In this document: one piece after another, positions 1-8,773 of the stretch
Layout: each line of letters opens with the position of its first letter
Numbering within the stretch: position 1 is the stretch's first letter
Assembly (NCBI RefSeq): GCF_963662735.1
Contig: NZ_OY759744.1
Location: 1,096,153 to 1,160,152 of the forward strand
DNA length: 64,000 nt
Reading direction: 5' to 3'
Origin: an uncultured Methanoregula sp.
GTDB lineage: Archaea > Halobacteriota > Methanomicrobia > Methanomicrobiales > Methanospirillaceae
Program-made: the position numbers and the translations under genes
The notes under the pieces: generated by a model
Databases searched by the model: none
What the model saw: only the letters and a program-made list of their open reading frames with translations
Told to the model about the DNA's origin: nothing

Positions 1-179
1 TGGGTCACGGCCACGGTGGCGGTGAACGGCCCCACGGCATCGAAGATCTCCCGAGCCCGCTCCGGCGAAACGGACCGGGGTGAATCAGAGAAGAGCACCA
101 CGCCAATTGCATCGGCTCCCAGTTGTTCTGCCAGCCGGGCATCCTTCGGGCGGGTGATCCCGCAGATCTTTATGCGCAT
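1..179 (-). CDS. trpF: Phosphoribosylanthranilate isomerase, 5' part only
   Basis: N-terminal 59 or so residues of TrpF, which isomerises phosphoribosylanthranilate to CdRP in tryptophan synthesis. The protein opens MRIKICGIT, the strand-1 motif with the catalytic Cys (C6), and continues with GADAIGVVLF, typical of this TIM-barrel family. The ATG at 179 overlaps the trpC stop by 10 bases, so translation is probably coupled. The gene runs off the left edge; trpB and trpA probably lie beyond it. Confidence 0.9.
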   Translation of the reverse strand, partial: MRIKICGITRPKDARLAEQLGADAIGVVLFSDSPRSVSPERAREIFDAVGPFTATVAVT

Positions 180-925
180 ACGAATTCCTCCAGTGTCTTT
201 TTCGGGTGCCTGCTTGCCATGATGGATGAACCGATCAAAAATGCGTCGCAGAATGATTTGAGTTCGCGCACATCATCCGCTGATCGCATCCCGCTCTCGC
301 ACACGACCAGCCTGCCGCTTTCCCGAACCTGTCCTGACAGGAGCCGGGTTGTCGACCGGTCGATACTCATGGTCGAGAGATTGCGGTTGTTGATACCGAT
401 GAGTTCGGCGCCCGTGGCAAGGGCGGTTTCCACTTCAGGCCCGGTGTGGGTCTCCACGAGCGGCTCCAGGCCGTATTCCCGGGCCAGTTCAACAAATGCC
501 GGGAGTTTTTTCCCGAGCACGGCGGCGATCAGGAGAACCGCATCGGCTCCCAGCGCCCGGGACTCGGCGATCTGGCGCTCATCGACGATAAAGTCCTTAC
601 GGAGCACCGGCACCGCAACTGCGGATTTCACCCGGGCAATGTCCTGGCCGGAACCTCCGAAGAAGTAGGGTTCGGTCAGCACGGATATGGCAGTACATCC
701 CCCGTCTTTGAGAACCCCCGCCATCATCGCCATGTCCACATTGCGCCGGATGATCCCGCTGCTTGGCGATGCGCACTTGATCTCGGCGATCACGGCGTTT
801 TTCCCGTTCCTGCTCCGGATGGCGCCGGCAAGGCTTACCCTCAGACGCGATGGCGATTCCGGGAATGTTGCCGGAAGGCGGGCAACGCGCTTCTCCGTGC
901 GCCGCACAATCTCATCGAGGATCAT
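170..925 (-). CDS. trpC: Indole-3-glycerol-phosphate synthase
   Basis: 251 residues, normal length for the single-domain archaeal enzyme that closes CdRP to indole-3-glycerol phosphate. Visible family motifs in order: [12 protein letters not shown] (substrate-binding Lys, about residue 46 on), [20 protein letters not shown] (catalytic Lys), LVETHT, GINNRNL, ESGM and FLIGSSIM near the C-terminus (phosphate binding). The ATG overlaps the trpD stop in an ATGA arrangement. It is the fourth gene of the trp operon. Confidence 0.95.
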   Translation of the reverse strand: MILDEIVRRTEKRVARLPATFPESPSRLRVSLAGAIRSRNGKNAVIAEIKCASPSSGIIRRNVDMAMMAGVLKDGGCTAISVLTEPYFFGGSGQDIARVKSAVAVPVLRKDFIVDERQIAESRALGADAVLLIAAVLGKKLPAFVELAREYGLEPLVETHTGPEVETALATGAELIGINNRNLSTMSIDRSTTRLLSGQVRESGRLVVCESGMRSADDVRELKSFCDAFLIGSSIMASRHPKKTLEEFVCA

Positions 926-1941
926 GCCGTCTCCTTTGTTGCATCGATCAGGGCATTGAGCCTGGCGCGTGCGCTGCCTGAGTCGATGGACCGGGCTGCA
1001 AGTTCGATTCCCTCGCTCAGGTTCCCCGCCGCTCCCCCTATGTAGATGGCTGCACCGGCATTCATGAGGACAATATCGCGGCCGGCACCCAGTTCTCCGT
1101 CGAGGATATCGCGGGTAATCCGGGCATTGGTCTCCGCATCGCCCCCGACAATGTCAGAGAGGCTGGCGGTAGCAATCCCGAACGTGGCCGGATTCAGCGA
1201 GTAGGTCCGGATTCCGCCCCGGTAGAGTTCCGATACAACTGTGTCGCCGGTAGTGGTTATCTCGTCGATGCCACTGCCGTGGACTACCATGGCGCGGGAA
1301 AGTCCGAGGAGCCGGAGCACTTCTGCCATAGTCCGGGTCAGGGATTCATCATAGACGCCCAGCACCTGCGCTTCCGCACCGGCCGGGTTCGTGAGTGGAC
1401 CGAGAATATTAAAGACCGTCCGGCAGCCGATCTCCTGGCGTGCTGCCATCACATGACGCATGGCCGGGTGATGCCGGGGGGCGAACAGGAACGCTATCCC
1501 TGCCTGTTCAACAATCCGTGCCTGTTGTGTTGGATCCACTGAGAGGTTGACCCCGAGTGCCGACAGAACGTCGGCCGAGCCGCACCTGCTGCTCACGCTC
1601 CGGTTCCCGTGTTTGACTACCGGGACGCCTGCCCCGGCAGCAACGAATGCGGCCGTGGTACTGATGTTGAACGTCCGGGCCCCGTCTCCTCCGGTTCCGC
1701 AGGTGTCCACTAAGATTTTCTGTGTCGCGGGTTTTATGGAAACAGCGTACCTGCGCATGACGCTTGCGAACGCGGCAATCTCTTCCGGGGTCTCCCCCTT
1801 GAGCCGGAGTGCCATCAGAAATGCCCCGATCTGGGCCTGTGATGCACCCCCGTCCATGATAGTACCCATGATCTCCGCCGCCTCCGTGCCAGTGAGATCC
1901 TGCCGGTCCACAAGCCTGCCGATGGCATTTTTCAGCATCAT
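922..1941 (-). CDS. trpD: Anthranilate phosphoribosyltransferase
   Basis: About 339 residues. It transfers phosphoribose from PRPP to anthranilate. The PRPP-binding GTGGD loop and the following KHGNRS segment of the family are present, with the helical N-terminal domain before them. The open frame extends to 1992, but the ATG at 1941 sits exactly on the trpG stop (ATGA) and begins [10 protein letters not shown], where homologues start; ATG 1938 is the other option. It is not fused to trpG, unlike enterobacterial TrpGD. Confidence 0.93.
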   Translation of the reverse strand: MMLKNAIGRLVDRQDLTGTEAAEIMGTIMDGGASQAQIGAFLMALRLKGETPEEIAAFASVMRRYAVSIKPATQKILVDTCGTGGDGARTFNISTTAAFVAAGAGVPVVKHGNRSVSSRCGSADVLSALGVNLSVDPTQQARIVEQAGIAFLFAPRHHPAMRHVMAARQEIGCRTVFNILGPLTNPAGAEAQVLGVYDESLTRTMAEVLRLLGLSRAMVVHGSGIDEITTTGDTVVSELYRGGIRTYSLNPATFGIATASLSDIVGGDAETNARITRDILDGELGAGRDIVLMNAGAAIYIGGAAGNLSEGIELAARSIDSGSARARLNALIDATKETA

Positions 1942-2519
1942 CGTGCAACTCCCGGGCCGAAGAGGAAATTCCTGATGATCAGGTCCCCGCACGCGGAGAG
2001 AACGCTTTCCGGGTGGAACTGTACTCCCTCTATCGGGTAACGGGTATGCCGTACACCCATGATATATCCGTCATCCAGGCTGGTTGCCGTGACGGAAAGC
2101 TCGTCCGGCAGGGAATCCTCCCGTGCAACAAGCGAGTGGTAGCGGGTTGCAACAAACGGCTCCGCAAGCCCGGAAAAAAGCCCCCTGCCATCATGGCGTA
2201 TCTTTGACGTCTTGCCATGCATCAGGTGCCCGGCCCGCCCGACCTTTCCGCCAAATGCAGTGCAGATTGCCTGGTGGCCGAGACAGACGCCAAGAGTCGG
2301 GATCGTCCTGCTCATGGTATCCAGGACTTCGTGGCAGACCCCTGCGTCCTCCGGTGTCCCGGGACCCGGTGAGAGGATGATCCGGTCACAGGCCACATTC
2401 CGGATGCGGCGGATCGGGGTATCGCAGGTGAGAACCATGGGCTCTCCTCCGAGTTTTCCCACCTGCTGGTACAGGTTGAAGGTAAAACTGTCAAAACAGT
2501 CCACGATCAGCACTTTCAT
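1938..2519 (-). CDS. trpG: Anthranilate synthase component II (glutamine amidotransferase)
   Basis: 193 residues, standard length. It supplies ammonia from glutamine to TrpE. The class I amidotransferase nucleophile lies in GVCLGHQAI (C79), the oxyanion strand [11 protein letters not shown] around residue 50, and the His/Glu pair in FHPESVL near the C-terminus. The start overlaps the trpE stop by 4 bases and the stop overlaps trpD. It could also serve para-aminobenzoate synthase, but its position inside the trp operon favours TrpG. Confidence 0.94.
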   Translation of the reverse strand: MKVLIVDCFDSFTFNLYQQVGKLGGEPMVLTCDTPIRRIRNVACDRIILSPGPGTPEDAGVCHEVLDTMSRTIPTLGVCLGHQAICTAFGGKVGRAGHLMHGKTSKIRHDGRGLFSGLAEPFVATRYHSLVAREDSLPDELSVTATSLDDGYIMGVRHTRYPIEGVQFHPESVLSACGDLIIRNFLFGPGVAR

Positions 2520-4039
2520 GGGCAGGCCCCCGATTGCTCAATGGCCCGGATCATTGCCGCTGCCTTATTTTCCGTCTCTTTCCACTCTGCTGCCGGTACC
2601 GAATCGGCAACAATGCCGGCCCCGACCTGCACGGAGGCCCGGCCGTTTTTTACGAGCACCGTCCGGATTGCAATGGCGAAATCGAGATTCCGGTCAAAAC
2701 CGATATACCCTACTGCGCCGGCGTAAATTCCCCGCGGGCATGGCTCCTGCTCACCGATGATCTGCATTGCCCGGATCTTTGGCGCTCCGGAGACCGTTCC
2801 TGCAGGGAAACAGGACCGGAAAGCATCATAGCAGTCAAGGTTGTCGCGGAGAGCCCCGGTCACGGTGGAGACAATGTGCTGGACATGCGAGAATTTCTCG
2901 ATGTTCATGAATTCGGTCACTTCGACTGACCCGAACCGGCAGACCCGGCCAAGGTCGTTTCTTGCCAGATCGACAAGCATCGTGTGCTCGGCCCGCTCCT
3001 TTTCATCCAGGAGGAGATCGTCAGCCAGTACCTGGTCTTCCGTCGCAGTCCTGCCGCGGGGACGGGTGCCTGCTATGGGGACGGTCGTCACCCTGCGCTT
3101 TTCCACCCGCACGAGCATCTCGGGGCTTGCCCCGATGACCTGCTCGTCCCCGAAATCAAGGTAATACATGTACGGGCTTGGGTTGATCTTACGGAGCGCA
3201 GCATACAGGCTGAAAGGATCACCGGTAATTTCGCATTCCATTCGTCGTGAAAGGACAGCCTGGAAAATATCCCCCGCTATGATATGCTCCTTTATCCGTT
3301 CCACAGCCTGCTCGTACTGCTCCTGCGATCCCGCAGGTACGACGGGTACGGCTGGTACCGCGGGGTTGCCCGCTCCTGCCGGGGACCCGATGCCGCTGCT
3401 GAGCGCTGCGATATGACCCGCAAGGGACCGGATTTTATTGATGCTCTTCCGGTATTCTTCGGCAAGGTCGGACTCGTAGGTGAGGTGTGGACTCGAGAAG
3501 AGGTAGAGTATCTTGTCCCGGTGGTCGATGACAATACAATCCTTGGTGAGCATAAATCGTGCGTCGGGTCCGCTTCCTACCGCATTGTCCTTTTTCCCCT
3601 CTTTTACCTTATCGAAGAGGGAATAGACGCAGTCGTAGGCAAAATATCCCACCATCCCGCCGAAGAACCGGGGGGCTTTCACATTCACGTAATGGAACCG
3701 GGAAAGGATTGATTTTATCCTGTCCACGGGATCCCTGCCCTCGGGATCCTTGGCAATGGACGCAAAAGGCTCGTTGCCCCGGACATCCACGCTCTCCCCT
3801 ACCGATACCACGAATTCCGGGTCGAGCCCGATAAAGGAATAGCGGGCGAGTTTCTCGCTGCCCTCCATGGACTCGAGCAGGAACCCACACCCGGTCCGCG
3901 TACTCAGGTAGATATCCAGCGGGCAGATCTCCCCAAGGGGCAGTTCTGCGCACAGCGGGATGATGAGCGGTTTTGGCTGGTTGTTCACCGCGGTGATGAA
4001 TTCCTCGAGTTCAAGGTTGAAGGTAAGTCCGTTTTCCAT
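2516..4039 (-). CDS. trpE: Anthranilate synthase component I
   Basis: 507 residues. It converts chorismate and ammonia to anthranilate. The N-terminal half carries LLESMEG (about residue 54), the LLES element that forms the tryptophan feedback site in TrpE proteins. The C-terminal half has the chorismate-binding core, including ATEDQVLADD-type spacing, AGTVSGAPK and the terminal VQVGAGIVADS segment. It is the first gene of the operon, with a leader of about 115 bases from the predicted transcription start. The LLES motif argues for TrpE rather than PabB. Confidence 0.95.
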   Translation of the reverse strand: MENGLTFNLELEEFITAVNNQPKPLIIPLCAELPLGEICPLDIYLSTRTGCGFLLESMEGSEKLARYSFIGLDPEFVVSVGESVDVRGNEPFASIAKDPEGRDPVDRIKSILSRFHYVNVKAPRFFGGMVGYFAYDCVYSLFDKVKEGKKDNAVGSGPDARFMLTKDCIVIDHRDKILYLFSSPHLTYESDLAEEYRKSINKIRSLAGHIAALSSGIGSPAGAGNPAVPAVPVVPAGSQEQYEQAVERIKEHIIAGDIFQAVLSRRMECEITGDPFSLYAALRKINPSPYMYYLDFGDEQVIGASPEMLVRVEKRRVTTVPIAGTRPRGRTATEDQVLADDLLLDEKERAEHTMLVDLARNDLGRVCRFGSVEVTEFMNIEKFSHVQHIVSTVTGALRDNLDCYDAFRSCFPAGTVSGAPKIRAMQIIGEQEPCPRGIYAGAVGYIGFDRNLDFAIAIRTVLVKNGRASVQVGAGIVADSVPAAEWKETENKAAAMIRAIEQSGACP

Positions 4040-4176
4040 GGAAGTTCCTGTAATTCCGGCACCGCAGGGAGCCCGCGGCTTTCATATCCGTTCCAGATAC
4101 CCCATGTTTGCCAGGTCCCTCCTGGTATACCTGTGGACCCGTTGTCATGGGGAATAATCTGGTTAAAGGTGGACTT

Positions 4177-4190
4177 TGTACATATTTATA
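4177..4190 (-). promoter_or_regulatory. trp operon promoter with TGTACA box
   Basis: On the minus strand a TATA-like TATAAATATG occupies 4190-4181 and is followed at once by the palindrome TGTACA (4182-4177), overlapping its last two bases. TGTACA is the core of the TRP box bound by TrpY in Methanothermobacter. Whether this lineage has a TrpY-like repressor cannot be told from the window; no such gene is adjacent. The rest of 4040-4390 shows no gene. Confidence 0.5.
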
Positions 4191-4390
4191 CATTGTTGTA
4201 ATTATTTGACCATCGATGCAGATTTTATTGCATTATACCTGTCATGGGCCGGTAGGTGCCTGGTATGCGAACCGTTGGAGAATCTGGGGAAAAAAGCGAT
4301 GATTCGGGTCTTCCGGTGATTTCCCTCTGTGGGGAATTGGCCGGATCAACGATTAAAAAGGGTGATTACAGGTTGCCCATATCCGAGGGG

Positions 4391-4762
4391 TTATTCAATC
4401 CTGATACCGCGTTCCCTGAGTTGCTCTGTTTTTTTCTTCGAACACTCCTCGCACCGGAATTCCGGCTCATTGTCGTGTGTCTTATCGTAATCCCCGGACT
4501 TTACGATACGGTAACCCCTTGCCAGTTTCCCGCAATCCACGCAGGTGATATTCTCTTTAACTTCCCATTGCGCAGCAAGACTCTGCGAAGTAAATATGAA
4601 CTGGTCCACCCAGAAGAAGATAAGGCCTCCAATCAGGTTGGCGATGATCGCCGCAACAATATACCCCATTGAGGCAAGAAGGATCCCGACCCCCGCAAGG
4701 ATCGGCGTGCTTGCCTGCCACCGGAGCAGGTAGAGCCCGTAGCGCTTGTAGTTGACCTGCAT
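4391..4762 (-). CDS. Small membrane protein with a zinc-ribbon-like tail
   Basis: 123 residues. Two adjacent hydrophobic stretches (about 18-37 and 39-57) form a membrane hairpin. A soluble C-terminal part follows with CVDC (C74, C77) and CEEC (C104, C107), a four-cysteine arrangement that would bind one zinc. No function is recognised. It starts 109 bases from the divergent membrane-protein gene at 4872 and is separated from trpE by about 350 bases, so it is probably its own unit. Confidence 0.75.
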   Translation of the reverse strand: MQVNYKRYGLYLLRWQASTPILAGVGILLASMGYIVAAIIANLIGGLIFFWVDQFIFTSQSLAAQWEVKENITCVDCGKLARGYRIVKSGDYDKTHDNEPEFRCEECSKKKTEQLRERGIRIE

Positions 4763-4871
4763 ACCACAGATGATCCCGTGCCCGGATAATACATCTTGTG
4801 CCGGAACACGCGTTCGGGAACCTATTTACCTTTCACCGCAAATCCTGTATTACATTTTTGGAGGCACCACA

Positions 4872-5465
4872 ATGTGGCCGTGTCGCGACAAGTCGTTGAG
4901 CTGGGTTTTTGTCTCGCGGATGACCGGGATCATCTGTTTTCTTATCGTGGTGGTACTTGTCAATATCCTCAAAGAATTCATAAAAAATCCGATCCTTCTT
5001 TCCGGGATCGATTTTCTGAACACCAACTTCTGGCTGCTCCTGGTTATTGGGATCATCATCTTTGTTGCGGATATTTTCTCTGCGTTCCCGTTCCCTCTCA
5101 ATCTTCCGTTCCCGGTTATCAAGGCGGTCGGCAGCGTCTTCATTGTCGCTTTCGTGCTCCGGATCTTTGCATGGGTGGATGTAATCACCGCAAACAACCT
5201 GTACCATTACTTCTGGCTGCTCTCGTTTGTGATCGTTCCGCTCGTCTTCATTCTCGTCCTTGTAACCGGGTACTTCGAGATCATGCGGGATCTCTGGTGG
5301 AAGCCCAGGGTTGAAGGAGATGGGATGATCGTGTGCGAACCTGCTCCTGCAGGGGAAACCTCCCCGGTAACCAATGTAAAGTCCTGGGATGAGATCGGGG
5401 ACGAGTTCCGTCTCATGCTCTACGATCTCGTTCACCGTTTCCGAAATGAAATCCGGAGAAAATAG
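4872..5465 (+). CDS. Four-helix membrane protein of unknown function
   Basis: 197 residues. Four hydrophobic segments lie near residues 17-36, 52-72, 82-100 and 112-132, followed by a charged cytoplasmic tail of about 55 residues. The frame is open further upstream, but GGAGG at 4860-4864 lies 7 bases before the ATG at 4872, which decides the start. No catalytic or binding motif is recognisable. It is divergent from the zinc-ribbon membrane protein at 4762. Confidence 0.8.
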   Translation: MWPCRDKSLSWVFVSRMTGIICFLIVVVLVNILKEFIKNPILLSGIDFLNTNFWLLLVIGIIIFVADIFSAFPFPLNLPFPVIKAVGSVFIVAFVLRIFAWVDVITANNLYHYFWLLSFVIVPLVFILVLVTGYFEIMRDLWWKPRVEGDGMIVCEPAPAGETSPVTNVKSWDEIGDEFRLMLYDLVHRFRNEIRRK

Positions 5466-5489
5466 CCGTATTTTTACCGTGAAGAAACG

Positions 5490-5723
5490 TTACCAGTCAG
5501 GATTCTCCAGACGGAACTTCTTCTCTTTTATTTCGAGTTCTTCCGGGCTCAGGTGCGCCGGCATACAGATGCAGCGGTGCTCGACAAACACCCCGCCCTT
5601 AAACGTACCCTGCTGCTCGCCCTGCCCGCACGCTCCGAAACAGTCAGCATCGCAGTCATGATAGACCTGCGGGAGACCTGCTTTCACGGCCTCTTCCTTT
5701 GCCTCTTTCCACGAACCGGTCAT
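5490..5723 (-). CDS. Small cysteine-rich protein of unknown function
   Basis: About 77 residues starting MTGSWKEAKEEA. The middle carries HDCDADCFGAC, followed further on by HRCICMP, giving five cysteines and two histidines that could hold a metal or an iron-sulfur cluster. The C-terminus is acidic and lysine-rich (SPEELEIKEKKFRLENPDW). The frame extends back to a TTG at 5765, but the ATG at 5723 gives the more protein-like start. It is downstream of a radical SAM gene and a second small Cys protein on the same strand; whether it is a substrate is unknown. Confidence 0.65.
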   Translation of the reverse strand: MTGSWKEAKEEAVKAGLPQVYHDCDADCFGACGQGEQQGTFKGGVFVEHRCICMPAHLSPEELEIKEKKFRLENPDW

Positions 5724-5829
5724 CCTGCCAGTATTCGTGAATGTGCTACAAGAGCGTTTCGGCAAAAAGGCCCGCTCAAAACTGGCTTGGCCACGGGAAA
5801 CCGTAAAAAAAAGAAAAATAATGATGAAA

Positions 5830-5997
5830 TCAGAACCGGGGTTTCCGGTGCTTGGGCAGGCAGTCCCTGCAGTAGACCGGCCTCCCTTCAGTTGGCGTGA
5901 AGGGGACTTCGCATTCTTTTCCGCAGTCTGAACAGACTGTCTTTGTCATTTCTCTGGGACCGAAGTTTCTCGGGCCACCAAAACTCTTTCTTTCCAT
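5830..5997 (-). CDS. 55-residue CxxC-CxxC zinc-binding protein
   Basis: Only 55 residues. After a Gly/Arg/Pro-rich N-terminus it has CSDCGKEC (C22, C25, C29), VPFTPTEGRPVYC and YCRDC (C43, C46), a compact zinc-ribbon pattern known from many small archaeal and bacterial proteins with RPVYC before the second pair. It ends in a basic HRKPRF tail. A TATA-like element at 6033-6024 would place transcription start almost at the ATG, suggesting a leaderless message. Function unknown; nucleic-acid or protein binding is possible. Confidence 0.75.
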   Translation of the reverse strand: MERKSFGGPRNFGPREMTKTVCSDCGKECEVPFTPTEGRPVYCRDCLPKHRKPRF

Positions 5998-6114
5998 TGC
6001 TATTACTCATGCAGTTTTGATCTGCATATATACATCTAACGGTTCGATATAAATATATCTGTATCATCCGGGTTCATTTTACCCGATTTGCCCTATTTAA
6101 AACAACAGGTAAAA

Positions 6115-7242
6115 TCAGGGAATTATTTCACAACCATTGAACTTTTCATGCGCGAAATCCCCCTGGTCGATGATACCGCGTGCGATCAGGTCCTGCACCC
6201 GCGGGAGAGCATCTATGAGTGCGCTCCGGAGATTCTCGACCGTTCCGCACACCAGCTGCCGTTGTTCCGGGCTCCAGGGCCGGGTGATGTTGGAATAGAG
6301 GCACCGTCCCCCGCAGAAATCCCTGATATGGCATGTTGTGCATTCCCCGCCAACCTCTATCCGGCCAAGGGTGCAGGGGTCCGCATCCGCAATATGCCCA
6401 ACATAATAGGGAGTCATACCGATCATCACCGGGCAGGGTGCAATGTGGCCGTCGGTCATGATACTATAGTTTGCATAACCTGAACCGCACCGGAGCCGGG
6501 TTGTTCTCCTCTGCAGGAGATCCTCCATGGGATCGAGAAACGGGTACCACCGCAGGGCTTCCCCGGTTGTTTCCATGCGGTCGACCCATGCGGTGACCAG
6601 GGCCCGGATACCCGGGTTATAACTGCCCATTGCCCAGTCCGCGAACCGTCGCCGCGAAAAGTCCCCGGCAAAGTCTGCGTCCAGCTGCCAGTGGATGGAG
6701 GAGAACGAGTGGTCAGGGTTGCTGGCAAGCCAGCTGACCGCGTCCACGATGTCGGTCTTCTCGGTCACGGTCATGCGGGCGATCAACTCGCCGGTAAACC
6801 CGTTGATGCGGAGTTTCTGGACCTGCGCCATCACCCTGCGATACACGCCGTCACCCCGGTTTTTGTCGGTGAGTTCCTCCCGGCCGTCAAGAGAGACAAG
6901 TATTGTGGTAAACCGGCTCATGATCTCCGGGTCAAGCCGGTCGAGCAGGAGACCGTTGGTCTGCAGCATGAACCGCCTTACGGGTGCTTCATATACAATC
7001 CGGTTTATGAGATCCGCACGGAGGAGGGGCTCACCCCCGTAGAACGTGAGTGTGACGCCCGGATCCTTACGCAGGAAATCATAGAGAATCCGGAGATCAT
7101 AGTCCAGTTCTATCGGGAGAGCCGGATCGATCTCTACATCCTCTCCCTTTTCCGAACCTTCTTCCAGTTCCTCAAACGCCTTTGCCCGGCAGTAGCTGCA
7201 ACAGAGATTGCAGTTATCAGTCAGGATAAGGTGAAAGTACAT
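6115..7242 (-). CDS. Radical SAM protein, putative peptide-modifying (AF1420/Mhun_1560 type)
   Basis: 375 residues. The radical SAM motif is CNLCCSYC near the N-terminus (cluster cysteines C11, C15, C18), followed by TFYGGEPLL and VSLDG. The C-terminal part has a SPASM/twitch-like cysteine set (RCGSG, APCPV, CTTCHIRDFCGGRC, LVCG) for auxiliary iron-sulfur clusters. The MYFHLILTDNCNLCC opening matches my memory of the methanogen families annotated as peptide-modifying rSAM enzymes (AF1420 and Mhun_1560 groups); which of the two is uncertain, and the substrate is unknown. A TATA-like box (7281-7274) is shared with the divergent F390 synthetase region. Confidence 0.85.
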   Translation of the reverse strand: MYFHLILTDNCNLCCSYCRAKAFEELEEGSEKGEDVEIDPALPIELDYDLRILYDFLRKDPGVTLTFYGGEPLLRADLINRIVYEAPVRRFMLQTNGLLLDRLDPEIMSRFTTILVSLDGREELTDKNRGDGVYRRVMAQVQKLRINGFTGELIARMTVTEKTDIVDAVSWLASNPDHSFSSIHWQLDADFAGDFSRRRFADWAMGSYNPGIRALVTAWVDRMETTGEALRWYPFLDPMEDLLQRRTTRLRCGSGYANYSIMTDGHIAPCPVMIGMTPYYVGHIADADPCTLGRIEVGGECTTCHIRDFCGGRCLYSNITRPWSPEQRQLVCGTVENLRSALIDALPRVQDLIARGIIDQGDFAHEKFNGCEIIP

Positions 7243-7376
7243 GGGAAGCCGGTCATACTATGGGATGCGGCAGACGATAAATCTGCGGCGCATAGTTATT
7301 CCAACCGGCAGGGACTGGTGCGGCTGGAAACCGAGACCGGAAAACGCTCCTGAATGGCCCCTTCAACTGTCGCAAC

Positions 7377-7384
7377 CTATAAAC
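7377..7384 (+). promoter_or_regulatory. TATA box of the F390 synthetase gene
   Basis: CTATAAAC at 7377-7384 lies about 28 bases before the ATG at 7408. That is the normal archaeal TATA-to-start distance, so the message is probably leaderless. It also argues against the earlier in-frame ATG at 7354, which would lie upstream of the promoter. Confidence 0.5.
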
Positions 7385-7407
7385 GATTTCTCCCGCAATG
7401 CTCTGTC

Positions 7408-8769
7408 ATGCCCGGGGGATCCTTCTTCGCACCGGAGATCGAGACAATGGAGCGGAGCAGTCTCGATGCCCTGATCGATGAACGGGTACGGTATACCGTT
7501 AAGTATGCAGCGGATCATTCCCCGTTTTACCGGCACTGGTTCTTTGAAAATGGTATCGATCCTGCAAAAATCCGCGTTCACGAGGACCTGCTGGAGCTCC
7601 CGATCATTTCCGGGAAGACGATACGGGAGCACCAGCCCCCGGTCACCCCGGAGTTCGAGTTCCTGTCCACGGGCTGGGACAATGTCTTCTCTATCCAGGA
7701 GACCAGCGGAACGAGCGGAACCCCCAAAGGGTTCTTCCTGACATGGGAGGACTGGAAGCGCTATGCAGAGAAGTACGCGAGGAGTTTTGTTTCGCAGGGC
7801 TTTTCCAGTAAGGACCGGATCGTGGTCTGCGCATCCTATGGCATGAACGTGGGGGCAAATACCATGACCATTGCCGCACAGCGTATCGGTATGGGTATTA
7901 TTCCGATTGGCAAGTGCTCGTTTGAATCAAGGGTCCTCAAAAGCTACCGACCTACGGCAATTGTCGGCAGCGTCTTCAAGCTCCTGCACCTTGCGCGGCG
8001 GCTCAAAGCCGAAGGTATCTCTCCTCCGGAAACATCGATCGACAAGCTGGTAGCGGGTGGCGAGAGTTTTGCCGATGAGTCCCGGAAGTACCTGGCCGAA
8101 CAGTGGGATTGCCCTGTGTACAATACCTATGGTAGTACTGAGGGTACTATGTGCGGAGAATGTACGCAGATAGCAGGACTTCATGTACCTGAGGATCTCG
8201 TTCACCTGGATGTCTATGATCCCCGGTTGCAATCGTTTGTCCGGGACGGCGAATGCGGCCGGGGCGTCCTCACCACACTCATACCTGTCGGGGGAAAGGC
8301 GGGGATGCTCCTCCTCAACTACGATACCGAGGATACGACCGTTGTCCTCTCCCGGGAACGGTGCGCATGCGGCAGGACCCACATGCGGATCCACAACCCC
8401 GAGCGGGAGGCTGAAACCTCGTGGATCTTCCAGAACTCCTTAAACCGCGTGGATATTGAGGCGGCGGTCTTCCAGCCCGGGAACATGGACTACCTGACGG
8501 GGGAGTACGAGTCTTTCATCATCGATGGCGCAAAGCCCGGCGAGGTGGTCCTCCGGGTGAGCGTGGAAGGGATTGACCCGGAACAATGCGATAAAAAACT
8601 CATTGAGGATCTCTTCGTGAACCGTTTCCTGAAACACAAGCCCGGGCTTGTGCATCATTATCATGACGGGGATTTCCGGATCCTGCTGAACATCACCCCG
8701 GTGGGCGGGCTCGAACTCCACAATCTCAAAGGCCGGCCGAAACGGCTGATCGATCGCCGGGAGCGCTGA
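7408..8769 (+). CDS. Coenzyme F390 synthetase-like adenylate-forming enzyme
   Basis: About 453 residues of the phenylacetate-CoA ligase-like family. The adenylation P-loop is QETSGTSGTPKGFF and the acceptor motif YGSTEGT. A CACGRTH zinc-like segment and a C-terminal domain follow, as in methanogen F390 synthetases (FtsA), which adenylylate or guanylylate coenzyme F420 under oxidative stress or hydrogen limitation. The N-terminus FFAPEIETMERSSLDALIDE also fits that group. An aryl-CoA ligase is the alternative. It is divergent from the radical SAM gene and lies immediately upstream of two archaellin-like genes on the same strand. Confidence 0.8.
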   Translation: MPGGSFFAPEIETMERSSLDALIDERVRYTVKYAADHSPFYRHWFFENGIDPAKIRVHEDLLELPIISGKTIREHQPPVTPEFEFLSTGWDNVFSIQETSGTSGTPKGFFLTWEDWKRYAEKYARSFVSQGFSSKDRIVVCASYGMNVGANTMTIAAQRIGMGIIPIGKCSFESRVLKSYRPTAIVGSVFKLLHLARRLKAEGISPPETSIDKLVAGGESFADESRKYLAEQWDCPVYNTYGSTEGTMCGECTQIAGLHVPEDLVHLDVYDPRLQSFVRDGECGRGVLTTLIPVGGKAGMLLLNYDTEDTTVVLSRERCACGRTHMRIHNPEREAETSWIFQNSLNRVDIEAAVFQPGNMDYLTGEYESFIIDGAKPGEVVLRVSVEGIDPEQCDKKLIEDLFVNRFLKHKPGLVHHYHDGDFRILLNITPVGGLELHNLKGRPKRLIDRRER

Positions 8770-8773
8770 TGTG

